Source: Sphingorhabdus sp. (GTDB taxonomy: Bacteria; Pseudomonadota; Alphaproteobacteria; Sphingomonadales; Sphingomonadaceae). Taken from it: a stretch of DNA of 42,632 nt. A program made the translations under genes and the position numbers. The stretch covers positions 1 to 42,632 of the forward strand of contig NZ_JARXAI010000085.1 of assembly GCF_029865925.1 (NCBI RefSeq). Reading direction: 5' to 3'. Under the pieces are notes generated by a model. The model saw nothing but the letters and a program-made list of their open reading frames with translations. It did no database searches and was not told the origin of the DNA. Below, one piece after another: positions 25,378 to 33,510 of the stretch (the stretch's first letter is position 1; the number at the start of each line of letters is the position of its first letter).

Positions 25378-25584
25378 ATGGCCATCATTCTCGACATTGC
25401 TGGAAAACCACTGCATCCGCGCAATAACTCCAAAAAACGGCTGCGTGCGCAGGATTTACGCGACCTGTTGAAGATCCTAATCATTTTATCGCTGATCATT
25501 TTGGGGTATTTTGTGTTCGTGCCCGGCCATGACTCAAACCAAAGCCCGCAAGCCCTATCTCAACAAGATCCGCGCGCGGGTTAA
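25378..25584 (+). CDS. Small single-pass membrane protein, unrecognised
   Basis: 68 residues from ATG 25378, which has an AAGGAG site 7-12 bases upstream. The N-terminal half is polar and basic (HPRNNSKKRLRAQDLRDLL), followed by one hydrophobic helix (ILIILSLIILGYFVFVPG, about residues 33-50) and a short glutamine-rich tail. The pattern suggests a single-pass inner-membrane protein with the basic N-terminus in the cytoplasm. I do not recognise the family. It precedes the YqaA-type gene by 42 bases and may share its transcript. Earlier in-frame ATGs (25288, 25321) lack a ribosome binding site. Confidence 0.6.
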   Translation: MAIILDIAGKPLHPRNNSKKRLRAQDLRDLLKILIILSLIILGYFVFVPGHDSNQSPQALSQQDPRAG

Positions 25585-25626
25585 AAGCTTGGACAAGCCG
25601 GTCCACGCGTCTTATCGCCGGATGCG

Positions 25627-26262
25627 ATGTTGAAGAAATTATATGATTGGATGATGGAAAAGGCAGGGCATGCCCATGCCGAGCGCTGGCTATTCCTTTT
25701 CTCTTTCGTCGAAAGTTCCTTCTTTCCCATTCCGCCGCATCCTCTGCTTGGGCTGATGTGCCTTGCGCGTCCGGACAAAGCGTTGCGGTTCGGGGTAGTG
25801 TGCACATTGGCATCGGTGATGGGTGGCCTGTTTGGCTATGCCATCGGCTATTTCGCCTATGAGACCATTGGCATTGCGCTGTTAAAGGCGCTTGGCCTGT
25901 GGGACAGTTTTCCGGCTGCCGCCTGTTACTTGCGGGAATTTGGTGCCGAGATAATCCTGATAAAGGGCGCGACCCCAATCCCGTTCAAGCTCATCACGCT
26001 GACGGCCGGGTTTATCAAGATGGACCTGTTTACCTTCATCTGGGCCAGCGTCCTCAGCCGTGCGTTTCAATTCATGCTGGTTGGTTTCCTGTTCTGGAAA
26101 TTCGGACGGCCGATTAAAGCGTTCATCGACAAATATCTGGCATGGGTGACGGCTGCGTTTCTTCTCATTGTGGTCGGCGGATTTATCGCATTTACGATGC
26201 TTGCAGGCGGCGGCGCTGAAAAAAGTGACGGCTGTTCTCAGGCCTCCAGCATTCAACGTTAG
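25627..26262 (+). CDS. YqaA family membrane protein (VTT/DedA-like)
   Basis: 211 residues with four to five hydrophobic segments. The N-terminus LYDWMMEKAGHAHAERWLFL and the motif FVESSFFPIPPHPLLGLMCL are those of YqaA/DedA-type proteins, as is KGATPIPFKLITLTAGFIKM, which carries the glycine-x-T-P-x-P element of the family. DedA relatives move or scramble lipid carriers such as undecaprenyl phosphate or phospholipids; for YqaA members the substrate is unknown. The start lacks a strong ribosome binding site. Convergent with the VOC gene, 6 bases between stops. Confidence 0.87.
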   Translation: MLKKLYDWMMEKAGHAHAERWLFLFSFVESSFFPIPPHPLLGLMCLARPDKALRFGVVCTLASVMGGLFGYAIGYFAYETIGIALLKALGLWDSFPAAACYLREFGAEIILIKGATPIPFKLITLTAGFIKMDLFTFIWASVLSRAFQFMLVGFLFWKFGRPIKAFIDKYLAWVTAAFLLIVVGGFIAFTMLAGGGAEKSDGCSQASSIQR

Positions 26263-26268
26263 GCCGCG

Positions 26269-26688
26269 TTAGCGCGCGAACAAAAGCGCGTCGTCGGCAA
26301 AGGCCTTAAACTCCAACGCATTGCCGCTTGGGTCATAGAAGAACATCGTTGCTTGCTCGCCCACTTGGCCTTTGAACCGGACATGCGGTGCAATGCCGAA
26401 TTGGATACCAGCCGCCTGAACGCGCTCTGCCAAGGCCTGCCATTGCGCCATAGTCAGGACGGCGCCAAAATGGGGTACGGGTACATCATGGCCATCGACG
26501 GGATTGTGCGTGGCAACGCTGCGCGCGCCAGCATCAAGATGCGCCACAATCTGGTGGCCAAAAAAGTCGAAATCAATCCATTGGTCGGATGACCGGCCTT
26601 CGGCACAGCCCATGACCTCGCCATAAAAATGACGGGCTTCGGAAAGATTATGGACGGGAAAGGCCAAATGGAATGGACGAAGGCTCAT
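26269..26688 (-). CDS. VOC family protein (glyoxalase/dioxygenase superfamily)
   Basis: 139 residues with two beta-alpha-beta-beta-beta units of the vicinal oxygen chelate fold. Possible metal ligands are His7 in [11 protein letters not shown], a histidine in [15 protein letters not shown] (near residue 73) and Glu near 126 in [10 protein letters not shown]. The sequence [12 protein letters not shown] is a family signature. Members include glyoxalase I, extradiol dioxygenases and resistance proteins, so the reaction is not assigned. The ATG overlaps the stop of the interrupted gene upstream (ATGA), which shows they once formed an operon. Confidence 0.88.
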   Translation of the reverse strand: MSLRPFHLAFPVHNLSEARHFYGEVMGCAEGRSSDQWIDFDFFGHQIVAHLDAGARSVATHNPVDGHDVPVPHFGAVLTMAQWQALAERVQAAGIQFGIAPHVRFKGQVGEQATMFFYDPSGNALEFKAFADDALLFAR

Positions 26689-27059
26689 TTTGATTTCACC
26701 GGCTTGGGTAAGGGTTTGTCGATAGTGTCAGTAGCAGCAAGTTCTGCCGACATTTGCAAGGCGCATAAATTGATCCGGGCGGAGTCGCTTGGCCGTTGGA
26801 ATTCAGCCGCTGCCGCCTCGCCCATCGCCACCGCGACCAACTCACGCGGTTGCCCGCTTTGCGCCGTAATCCGACTGCCCAATATGCCAGCCCATATTTT
26901 ACCCGATTGGCGAACGTCCGGCGCATCGGATGGGGCAGAGCCAATCCGTTGTTTTTCCGCCAAGGTGGCCAACGCCGCAACACATGCAAGGTCGCTTTAT
27001 TGCGTCGCGGTCAGGGTGGAAGGGGGCGTTGCGGCAAGCGCCATTGCAAGAAATATCAT
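26685..27059 (-). pseudogene. Secreted small protein gene interrupted by an in-frame TAA at codon 21
   Basis: From ATG 27059 the frame reads a short signal-like peptide (MIFLAMALAATPPSTLTATQ) and then TAA at 26997-26999. It continues in the same frame with coding character to the stop at 26685: DLACVAALATLAEKQRIG, then WAGILGSRITAQSG, then [16 protein letters not shown]. The pattern signal peptide, then D..C.AAL, then a late cysteine matches a type of small secreted protein that I recall as common in sphingomonads, with no known function. A GAA or CAA codon changed to TAA would explain the break. Alternatives are a sequencing error, read-through, or restart at TTG 26972, which would give a protein without a signal peptide. 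Confidence 0.65.
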
Positions 27060-27149
27060 TTTCCCAAATTAGCAGGCTGTGGCTGAACCGCAAGCTGCGA
27101 CACTATGTGACTGATTGCATTTGTCACATTGCACAGGCAAAGGCGGGAG

Positions 27150-28847
27150 GTGCAGAAGATCTCGGACTTGCTTCAAAAATTCCCGCGCTGGGCCGCATTG
27201 GGCGCTGGCGCATTGTCCGCTTATGGCTTTGCGCCATGGGGGCTTTGGCCGCTCACGCTGGTGTGTTTTGCCTTGCTCATGCACCTTATTACGAAAGCGC
27301 AAAATGCAAAGCGCGCCTTCATGCTTGGATGGCTATTTGGCGTTGGGCATTTCGCCTTTGGCAATCAATGGATTGCCGTAGCCTTCACCTTTCAGGCGGC
27401 AATGCCAATTTGGCTTGGCTATATCGCAGTGTTGGGGCTGGCGCTGTATCTTGCGGTCTACCCAGCTTTGGCGACATGTGGGGCGTATTGGATAGGTCGC
27501 ACCATAACGAACAACTTCCGTAATTCCCGTGCAGGCGGGAGTGACGAGATCAAGGGTACTGCGGACACACTTCCCCTCATATTCGCCTTCGCCGGATTGT
27601 GGATTATCACCGAATGGCTGCGCAGTTGGGTTTTCACAGGCTATGTCTGGAACCCGCTCAGCGTCATTACGGTTTCGATGCCATATGTGGCGCAGACAGC
27701 CAGCGTGATTGGTACTTACGGCCTGTCAGCTATCGTCATTTTGACTGTAGGTGGTGTCTACCAATTTGCGGCGCTGCGGACACAAGCCGTATCTGGCGAG
27801 CGCACCAAAGGCCGGTGGGCAAGCTATACCGTTGGTGGCGTTCTGCTCTGTATACTGGTCGCGACCGCAGTCATCGGGCGCTTTTCCCTTTGGGGCGAAG
27901 ATGACCGCAGCGCCGCCGCACATGCGCAAGCCGTCACGGTCACGGTAGTCCAGCCCAATATCTCGCAATCTGACAAATATGCTTTGGGCTATGACGCAGT
28001 GAACTTTGCCAAGCTGGCGATGAACAGCCGCCCCTTGCCCGACCAAGGCCCGCGCTTAATCCTGTGGCCTGAGGCCGCAATTCCGGACTATCTGGAGGAA
28101 GGCTATCCCTATCGTTATTATCAAGGGCAACCCGGCGACAGCGCGGCCGGCAGCCGAGCGCGTCTGACCACACTCATGGGAGATGGCGATGTGCTGGTAA
28201 CAGGCGCCAACCGCCTTGTAATTGAAAAGGGGCGGCTCGTTGCCGCGCGCAATAGTGCGTCGGCAATGGATGCTTATGGCCAGTTGCTTGGCCATTATGA
28301 CAAAGCGCATCTTGTCCCTTATGGCGAATATCTGCCGATGCCTTGGCTGCTGCAACGGCTGGGGCTGGCGCGGCTGGTTCCGGGAAGTCTGGATTTCTGG
28401 CCTGGCCCGGGTCCACAGACGATGACCGTGTCCGTCAATGATAAGCCAGTCAAAATTGGCCTGCAAATCTGTTATGAAATGGTCTTTTCCGGCGAAGTCG
28501 TTGATCGCAAGAACCGGCCGGACTTCATCTTCAACCCATCCAATGACGCTTGGTTCGGAGATGTCGGTCCGCCGCAGCATTTGGCGCAAGCACGGCTGCG
28601 CGCGATGGAGGAAGGCTTGCCCGTCGTGCGGGCCACACCAACGGGAATAAGTGCGATCATCGATGCCGATGGCAGGATCGTGAAAAGCCTGCCTTTGGGT
28701 ATTGATGGTCGCATCGACGCACGATTGCCACGGGCGAAAGCGCCGACATTGTTCGCGCATTTTGGCAACATCATTCCGCTTACCCTAGCCGGGATATTGA
28801 TTCTATTGGCGTTGTTACCGCTTGCCCGCCGTCGCGGTAAGGGCTAG
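27150..28847 (+). CDS. lnt: Apolipoprotein N-acyltransferase Lnt
   Basis: About 565 residues. Several N-terminal membrane helices are followed by a periplasmic nitrilase-like domain from about residue 265. The Glu-Lys-Cys triad is visible: LILWPEAAIPDYL, DKAHLVPYGEYLPMP and IGLQICYEMVFSGEV; the end returns to a membrane helix. Lnt adds the third acyl chain to the lipoprotein N-terminus at the inner membrane, completing the work of Lgt. The start is uncertain: GTG 27150 is preferred for its upstream AAGG, with TTG 27129 and TTG 27168 as alternatives. About 20 extra residues (near 122-143) come from a palindromic repeat inserted between two membrane segments. Confidence 0.93.
   Translation: MQKISDLLQKFPRWAALGAGALSAYGFAPWGLWPLTLVCFALLMHLITKAQNAKRAFMLGWLFGVGHFAFGNQWIAVAFTFQAAMPIWLGYIAVLGLALYLAVYPALATCGAYWIGRTITNNFRNSRAGGSDEIKGTADTLPLIFAFAGLWIITEWLRSWVFTGYVWNPLSVITVSMPYVAQTASVIGTYGLSAIVILTVGGVYQFAALRTQAVSGERTKGRWASYTVGGVLLCILVATAVIGRFSLWGEDDRSAAAHAQAVTVTVVQPNISQSDKYALGYDAVNFAKLAMNSRPLPDQGPRLILWPEAAIPDYLEEGYPYRYYQGQPGDSAAGSRARLTTLMGDGDVLVTGANRLVIEKGRLVAARNSASAMDAYGQLLGHYDKAHLVPYGEYLPMPWLLQRLGLARLVPGSLDFWPGPGPQTMTVSVNDKPVKIGLQICYEMVFSGEVVDRKNRPDFIFNPSNDAWFGDVGPPQHLAQARLRAMEEGLPVVRATPTGISAIIDADGRIVKSLPLGIDGRIDARLPRAKAPTLFAHFGNIIPLTLAGILILLALLPLARRRGKG
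27519..27546. repeat. Palindromic intergenic-type repeat inside the lnt coding region
   Basis: The bases CGTAATTCCCG - TGCAGG - CGGGAGTGACG form an imperfect hairpin (9 of 11 canonical pairs plus one G-T wobble). The pattern resembles the CGTCATTCCCGC...GCGGGAATGACG family of palindromic repeats that is widespread between genes of many proteobacteria. Here it lies in frame within lnt and is translated as RNSRAGGSDE between two membrane segments. No second copy was noticed in the window. Confidence 0.6.
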
Positions 28848-28861
28848 GGGCACAAAATCGA

Positions 28862-28879
28862 TATAAAGAATTCTTTATA
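28862..28879. promoter_or_regulatory. 18-bp perfect palindrome in the metK leader, candidate operator
   Basis: TATAAAGAATTCTTTATA is a perfect inverted repeat centred 40 bases before the metK ATG. Its size and symmetry fit a site for a dimeric winged-helix repressor, and it may overlap the promoter. An ArsR-type SAM/SAH-responsive regulator is a reasonable guess for a metK gene, but none is encoded here. The 62-base leader is too short for most known SAM riboswitches. Confidence 0.5.
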
Positions 28880-28909
28880 CGCAGATACAGCCAATAGACT
28901 GGAAAAACC

Positions 28910-30118
28910 ATGCGATCAAACTACCTCTTCACCTCCGAATCCGTGTCCGAAGGACATCCGGACAAGGTTGCGGACCAAATCTCCGACGCTATCGTCGACC
29001 TGTTTTTGTCAAAAGACCCCGAAGCGCGCATCGCGTGCGAAACACTGACCACCACGCAGTTGGTTGTGCTCGCTGGCGAAATCCGTTGCAAAGGCGTCTA
29101 TGAAAATGGCGCATGGGCCGAAGGTGCCAAAGAAGAAATCGAAGCCACTGTCCGCCGCACCGTCAAGGAAATCGGCTATGCGCAAAAGGGCTTCCACTGG
29201 GAAACCTTGCGTTTTGAAAATAACCTACACGGCCAGTCCGCACAGATTGCCCAAGGCGTAGACGCCAGTGGCAACAAGGATGAGGGCGCTGGCGACCAAG
29301 GCATCATGTTTGGCTATGCATCGACAGAGACGCCTGACCTGATGCCCGCCACGCTGGATTACAGCCACAAGATCCTCGAACGCATGGCCGCTGACCGTCA
29401 TTCGGGCGCAGCACCGTTTCTGGAGCCGGACGCCAAAAGCCAGGTCACTTTGCGCTACAACAGCGAAGGCAAGCCTGAAGCTGCAACCGCGATTGTCGTC
29501 TCCACCCAGCATGCACCGGGATATGACCAAGGCGAAAAAGAGGCGCAGCTGCACAATTATGTGAAGGGCGTCATTGCCGACCTGCTTCCAGCAAGCCTGC
29601 TGACCGAAACCGAGTATCACATCAACCCGACCGGCAGCTTTGAAATTGGCGGACCGGATGGCGATGCTGGCCTGACCGGACGCAAGATCATCGTTGATAC
29701 TTATGGCGGCGCAGCCCCGCATGGCGGCGGCGCGTTTTCGGGCAAGGACCCGACAAAGGTCGACCGCTCGGCTGCCTATATCACGCGCTATCTGGCAAAA
29801 AATATTGTCGCCGCCGGCTTTGCCACGCGCTGCACGATTCAGCTTGCCTATGCGATTGGGGTATCGAAGCCATTGTCGCTTTATGTCGATACCCACCGCA
29901 CTGGTACGGTGGGTGATGACCAGATCGAAGCTGCCATCATGGGTATCGAAAAACTGGGTGGCCTTACCCCCCGCGGTATCCGCACCCATCTTGGCCTGAA
30001 CAAGCCCATTTACCGCCGGACGGCCGCTTATGGTCATTTCGGTCGTAAGCCGGAAGGCGATTTCTTCCCGTGGGAGCGCACCGATCTCGTCGAAGATTTG
30101 AAGGCCGCTTTAGGGTAA
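28910..30118 (+). CDS. metK: S-adenosylmethionine synthetase MetK
   Basis: 402 residues, all family motifs intact: [20 protein letters not shown] (N-terminal, methionine and metal site), [12 protein letters not shown], the P-loop-like motif [20 protein letters not shown], and the end [19 protein letters not shown]. It makes SAM from methionine and ATP in the cytoplasm. It is probably transcribed from its own promoter, given the palindrome in the leader, with trmB, a SAM user, 54 bases downstream. Confidence 0.98.
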   Translation: MRSNYLFTSESVSEGHPDKVADQISDAIVDLFLSKDPEARIACETLTTTQLVVLAGEIRCKGVYENGAWAEGAKEEIEATVRRTVKEIGYAQKGFHWETLRFENNLHGQSAQIAQGVDASGNKDEGAGDQGIMFGYASTETPDLMPATLDYSHKILERMAADRHSGAAPFLEPDAKSQVTLRYNSEGKPEAATAIVVSTQHAPGYDQGEKEAQLHNYVKGVIADLLPASLLTETEYHINPTGSFEIGGPDGDAGLTGRKIIVDTYGGAAPHGGGAFSGKDPTKVDRSAAYITRYLAKNIVAAGFATRCTIQLAYAIGVSKPLSLYVDTHRTGTVGDDQIEAAIMGIEKLGGLTPRGIRTHLGLNKPIYRRTAAYGHFGRKPEGDFFPWERTDLVEDLKAALG

Positions 30119-30140
30119 GGACCACTTGATTACACTTGCA

Positions 30141-30170
30141 GCGTGGCGGCTGAAAGTTTAGCCGCCACGC
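30141..30170 (+). promoter_or_regulatory. Perfect hairpin between metK and trmB, ending two bases before the trmB ATG
   Basis: Stem GCGTGGCGGCT / AGCCGCCACGC (11 perfect pairs) with loop GAAAGTTT. No T-run follows, so it is a poor intrinsic terminator. It lies where the ribosome binding site of trmB should be. It may attenuate metK read-through, stabilise the metK 3' end, or control trmB translation. Confidence 0.55.
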
Positions 30171-30172
30171 CT

Positions 30173-30877
30173 ATGACTGCGAACAAGACCGGGGACCCAA
30201 CGACGCTGAACCGCCTATATGGCCGTTCAAAGGGCAAAAAGCTGCGCTCCGAGCACAATGAGTTGGTTGAGAATCTGTTGCCGCAAATCGCGGTTCCAGA
30301 CGAAGGCCCGCTTGGCAGCATGGATCTGTTCGGCGACGACCGCGTAATGCACTTTGAAATCGGCTTTGGTGGCGGGGAGCATATGGCCTACCGCGCCGAC
30401 ATGCTGCCCGATCATGGCTTTATCGGATGCGAGCCGTTTCTCAACGGCGTTGCCCAAGCTTTATCCCATATCCGCGAGGGCGGACTGCACAATGTCCGCC
30501 TGCATATGGGCGATGCCTTGGACATGCTGCGCCGCGTTCCAGATAAGTCATTATCTTTTGTCTATCTGTTGCATCCGGACCCTTGGCCAAAGGCACGGCA
30601 CGTGAAACGCCGGATGATGAATAATGGGCCATTGGATTTGATCGCGGCGAAATTAAAGCCCGGCGGCGAATTCCGGTTCGGCACGGACCACCCCGTATAT
30701 GTCCGCCATGCGTTGATGGTCATGCAGCGGCATCGTCAGCAATTCAATTGGCTCGGCAACAATGCGGCCGATTTTCAAAACCGTCCCGGCGGCTGGCCCG
30801 AAACCCGTTATGAGGCCAAGGCGCGCCGTCAGGGGCACGAGGTTTGGTATTTCCGCTATCAACGAAAGCCAGCTTAG
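30173..30877 (+). CDS. trmB: tRNA (guanine-N7-)-methyltransferase TrmB
   Basis: 234 residues. Motifs include LYGRSKGKKLR near the N-terminus, the SAM-binding MHFEIGFGGGEHMAYRA, FIGCEPFLNGVAQAL, SFVYLLHPDPWPKARHVKRR (the conserved PDPWPK.RH..RR) and FGTDHPVYV. It makes m7G46 in the variable loop of tRNA using SAM. ATG 30173 is preferred. A GTG at 30143 in the same frame would add 10 residues but lies in the left arm of the hairpin. No Shine-Dalgarno sequence is visible before ATG 30173, so initiation may be coupled, leaderless-like or structure-controlled. Confidence 0.94.
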   Translation: MTANKTGDPTTLNRLYGRSKGKKLRSEHNELVENLLPQIAVPDEGPLGSMDLFGDDRVMHFEIGFGGGEHMAYRADMLPDHGFIGCEPFLNGVAQALSHIREGGLHNVRLHMGDALDMLRRVPDKSLSFVYLLHPDPWPKARHVKRRMMNNGPLDLIAAKLKPGGEFRFGTDHPVYVRHALMVMQRHRQQFNWLGNNAADFQNRPGGWPETRYEAKARRQGHEVWYFRYQRKPA

Positions 30878-30886
30878 ACCGACTGC

Positions 30887-31441
30887 TTAAAAAGCGCGGC
30901 TACTGCCAGCCTCAACCTTGTCCACCCATTCAGGATAAAAGCTTGGCGGGCGCTTTGACCAACCTGTTGCGGTCACAGCGGCCTCACTGATCGATTGCAG
31001 CAATATCTTGCGCTTGCACGGCGGTACGTGGGGCATTGCTGCTGCGGCGCAGAATGCTGCGGGCAACCACGGCCGCGCATCGGCGCCAAGCAACCGCTCG
31101 TACAAAAACCGATATGCCGCAAAGCATGCAATCGGTCCCTGCCCCAAATCAAATGCCGACAGCGTTACCAGTTGCGCCAGAAAGGGTTCGGCATCTTGCA
31201 GCACAGCCGAATCCGGAACCAACGCCTTGATATCCGGCAAACGTGCGTAAAATAAATATTGGGCATCAATCGACGTAACCTCGACCGCGTCGCGTGACCA
31301 CAGGGCAATGGCATCCTTGCGATCAAACGCAACATCCAGTGACCGCCGGATATACCGCTGTGTCGCAGCGCTAAAACCCGCAAATTCTTTCATCTCGGCC
31401 AATGTTAAGGTGCCCGGACCTTCATGCGTTGCTTTCGTCAT
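30887..31441 (-). CDS. Conserved-looking hypothetical protein, unrecognised
   Basis: 184 residues, soluble, no signal peptide and no clear motif. Codon use resembles the neighbours, and segments such as FSAATQRYIRRSLDVAFD and LSAFDLGQGPIACFAAYRFL look like helices of a folded protein. There are three cysteines, two of them near residues 130 and 141. It is convergent with trmB (9 bases between stops) and divergent from the histidine kinase gene. I do not recognise the family. Confidence 0.65.
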   Translation of the reverse strand: MTKATHEGPGTLTLAEMKEFAGFSAATQRYIRRSLDVAFDRKDAIALWSRDAVEVTSIDAQYLFYARLPDIKALVPDSAVLQDAEPFLAQLVTLSAFDLGQGPIACFAAYRFLYERLLGADARPWLPAAFCAAAAMPHVPPCKRKILLQSISEAAVTATGWSKRPPSFYPEWVDKVEAGSSRAF

Positions 31442-31603
31442 GCCGATATCCCTCTCATTCCCAAGAATAACATAATCGCTCCAACATGTTTAGCGAAGGA
31501 TTAACAACCGATGCAGTGGATAAAGATTCGACCAAATTAACGAGGCATTCGACGAGAGACGCAGCACGTGGTGCAACTGGCGTAAAATCGGCTATAGCAA
31601 GAC

Positions 31604-32731
31604 ATGGATAAATCCACGCCCCGCAATGCACTTATCGGCCATCAGATGGCCCTGCTGACCATCATTGGGTTCTGGGCGTTTTACGCGCTCATATTGTCAC
31701 TGCGCGCGGCCCTGCTCGATTTTCCGGCGCAGGCCGTGCTGTTCGAACGCCGCTTGATGGTGGGGTTAGTGGGTGTGCTCGTGACGTGGATATTGTATTT
31801 CGGTCTACGGAATGCAGACCGCCGGTCGCTCAGTTCTCGCGTGAGCGTGGCATTTATCGGTGCAATCCCGTGCGCTATAGTCTTGGCATCTGCCAATTTT
31901 TATATTTTCAATCTGTACGACCCCATTAGCCTTTTTAAAGACCCAAGCGTCGGGCGGTCGGTTGAGGATTTGAAGGTGCAGCTGGGGCTGTCCTTCTGGC
32001 AAGAAATTGCCGACATTTCGGTCACCCATTACTTCTTCCTGATCGCGTGGAGCTCTCTGTACGTCGCCATTGGCTATGCGCGCGAAGTTCGGGAGGCCGA
32101 GCGCAAAACCTCTCGATTTGCGCAAGCGGCGCAGAATGCCGAACTGCGTTCGCTGCGCTATCAGGTCAATCCCCACTTTCTGTTCAACACACTGAATTCG
32201 CTTTCAAGCCTTGTCCTTACCGGAAAACCCAAAGAGGCCGAGGCGATGATCCAGAATCTGTCCAATTTCTATCGGACAAGCCTGTCATCTGATCCGCTTG
32301 AGGATGTTACACTTGCCGAAGAGGTCGAACTTCAAAGGCTGTATCTGGAAATCGAAAGCGTGCGTTATCCCAAACGGCTGCGCGTCAAAATCAATATCCC
32401 CGATGCGTTAATGGGTCAGCATGTGCCTGCCTTAATCCTGCAACCCCTTGTCGAGAATGCCATCAAATATGGGGTCTCGCGCACCACACGTCCGGTTGAA
32501 ATCATCATCAACGCCAAAAGCGAAGGTGATGTCCTTGTGCTGTGTGTCGTTGACGATGGCGAGGTAATGGATGCCGATCATGTCGGCGGCAGCGGCATTG
32601 GCCTTGCCAATGTGCGTGACCGATTGGAGGCCCGCTATAGATCAGCAGCGCGCCTCGATACAAAACTGTTGGATGGTGGCGGATTTATCGCGATGCTCAC
32701 TTTGCCTTTAAGCCATAGGATAGCGGCATGA
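31604..32731 (+). CDS. LytS-type sensor histidine kinase
   Basis: 375 residues. Four hydrophobic segments in residues 10-155 form the sensor part, without a large periplasmic domain. A His_kinase domain (PF06580 type) follows, with the phospho-acceptor His191 in LRYQVNPHFLFNTLNSLSSL. The HATPase part has LILQPLVENAIKYGVS (N box) and GGSGIGLANVRDRLE (G box). It should phosphorylate the LytTR regulator encoded directly downstream, whose ATG overlaps its stop (ATGA). The stimulus is unknown; relatives respond to membrane state or small metabolites. Confidence 0.92.
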   Translation: MDKSTPRNALIGHQMALLTIIGFWAFYALILSLRAALLDFPAQAVLFERRLMVGLVGVLVTWILYFGLRNADRRSLSSRVSVAFIGAIPCAIVLASANFYIFNLYDPISLFKDPSVGRSVEDLKVQLGLSFWQEIADISVTHYFFLIAWSSLYVAIGYAREVREAERKTSRFAQAAQNAELRSLRYQVNPHFLFNTLNSLSSLVLTGKPKEAEAMIQNLSNFYRTSLSSDPLEDVTLAEEVELQRLYLEIESVRYPKRLRVKINIPDALMGQHVPALILQPLVENAIKYGVSRTTRPVEIIINAKSEGDVLVLCVVDDGEVMDADHVGGSGIGLANVRDRLEARYRSAARLDTKLLDGGGFIAMLTLPLSHRIAA

Positions 32732-33462
32732 AACGCTTGCGGGCGTTGATCGTTGATGACGAACCACTTGCCGTCGAGCGCCTTAGAACCTTAAGCGCAG
32801 ACCATCCCGTTATCGACATTGTCGGCACCGCAGGTGACGGCATCGAAGCGCTCCAGATCGCAGAGCAATTGACGCCCGACCTCATCTTTCTGGATATAGG
32901 CATGCCGAAAATGGACGGCATCAACGCTGCGCGCGCCTTGGGATTAATACACAAAAAGCCAGCGATCATTCTGATCACGGCGTACGACAATTTTGCGGTC
33001 GAAGCCTTCGACTTGGACGTTGTCGACTATGTGTTGAAACCCGTATCGAGCGAACGGCTTGGCCGCGCTATAGCCCGCGCGTGCGGCACCCATGACGCCG
33101 AGGCACTACCGTCTTCAAAAACCGACGGCAGATATGCACATGAATTCTGGGTATCGCATCGCGCTGAGCTTATCCGCATTGCCGCGATGGACATTGAACG
33201 GATTGAAGCAGAGCGGGATTACATGCGGCTGCATACGGCAGGACGCAGCTATCTGCTGCACCAAACCATTTCAACGCTTGAGAAGCGTTTGGACCCGGAA
33301 CAATTTCAGCGCATCCACCGCAGCCATATTGTGCGCCGGGACCTGATTATCGGGCTGCGCCATGAAGGTGGCGGCGTCTGGCACGCGATATTGGGTGAAG
33401 ACCATGCGATGCGCATCGGGCGCAAATATCTGGCGGACGTTAAACGCCTTGCTGGTAAATGA
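32728..33462 (+). CDS. LytTR-type response regulator (AlgR/LytR family)
   Basis: 244 residues. The receiver domain shows acidic residues in ALIVDDEPLAVERLR, phospho-acceptor Asp56 in DLIFLDIGMPKMDG and Lys104 in YVLKPVSSERLG. A LytTR DNA-binding domain follows from about residue 135: IERIEAERDYMRLHTAGRSY, LHQTISTLEKRLDPEQFQRI, then HRSHIVRR. It is the cognate regulator of the LytS-type kinase. Target sites cannot be read here; LytTR proteins usually bind direct repeats. Confidence 0.94.
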   Translation: MKRLRALIVDDEPLAVERLRTLSADHPVIDIVGTAGDGIEALQIAEQLTPDLIFLDIGMPKMDGINAARALGLIHKKPAIILITAYDNFAVEAFDLDVVDYVLKPVSSERLGRAIARACGTHDAEALPSSKTDGRYAHEFWVSHRAELIRIAAMDIERIEAERDYMRLHTAGRSYLLHQTISTLEKRLDPEQFQRIHRSHIVRRDLIIGLRHEGGGVWHAILGEDHAMRIGRKYLADVKRLAGK

Positions 33463-33488
33463 TAGGCTGCGGCAAAAGCTTAGGCCAT

Positions 33489-33508
33489 TTCCTCGATATA
33501 TCGAGGAA
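33489..33508. terminator. Palindromic hairpin between convergent regulator and thiSG genes
   Basis: TTCCTCGATATATCGAGGAA is a perfect 20-bp palindrome (8-bp stem with TATA loop) between two converging stop codons. Only short T-rich stretches follow on either side, so it is a modest bidirectional terminator candidate. Confidence 0.5.
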
Positions 33509-33510
33509 GT

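Noticed and set aside
25529-25633. 34-codon basic peptide frame as a separate gene
   Set aside because: No ribosome binding site and overlap with two better frames; kept only as part of a finding, not as a feature.
28848-28909. SAM riboswitch in the metK leader
   Set aside because: The leader is 62 bases and dominated by a DNA palindrome; no pseudoknot or stem pattern of the known SAM riboswitch classes was recognised.
29225-30037. 270-codon open frame antisense to metK
   Set aside because: MetK is certain on the other strand; the antisense product has no motif and no start signal.
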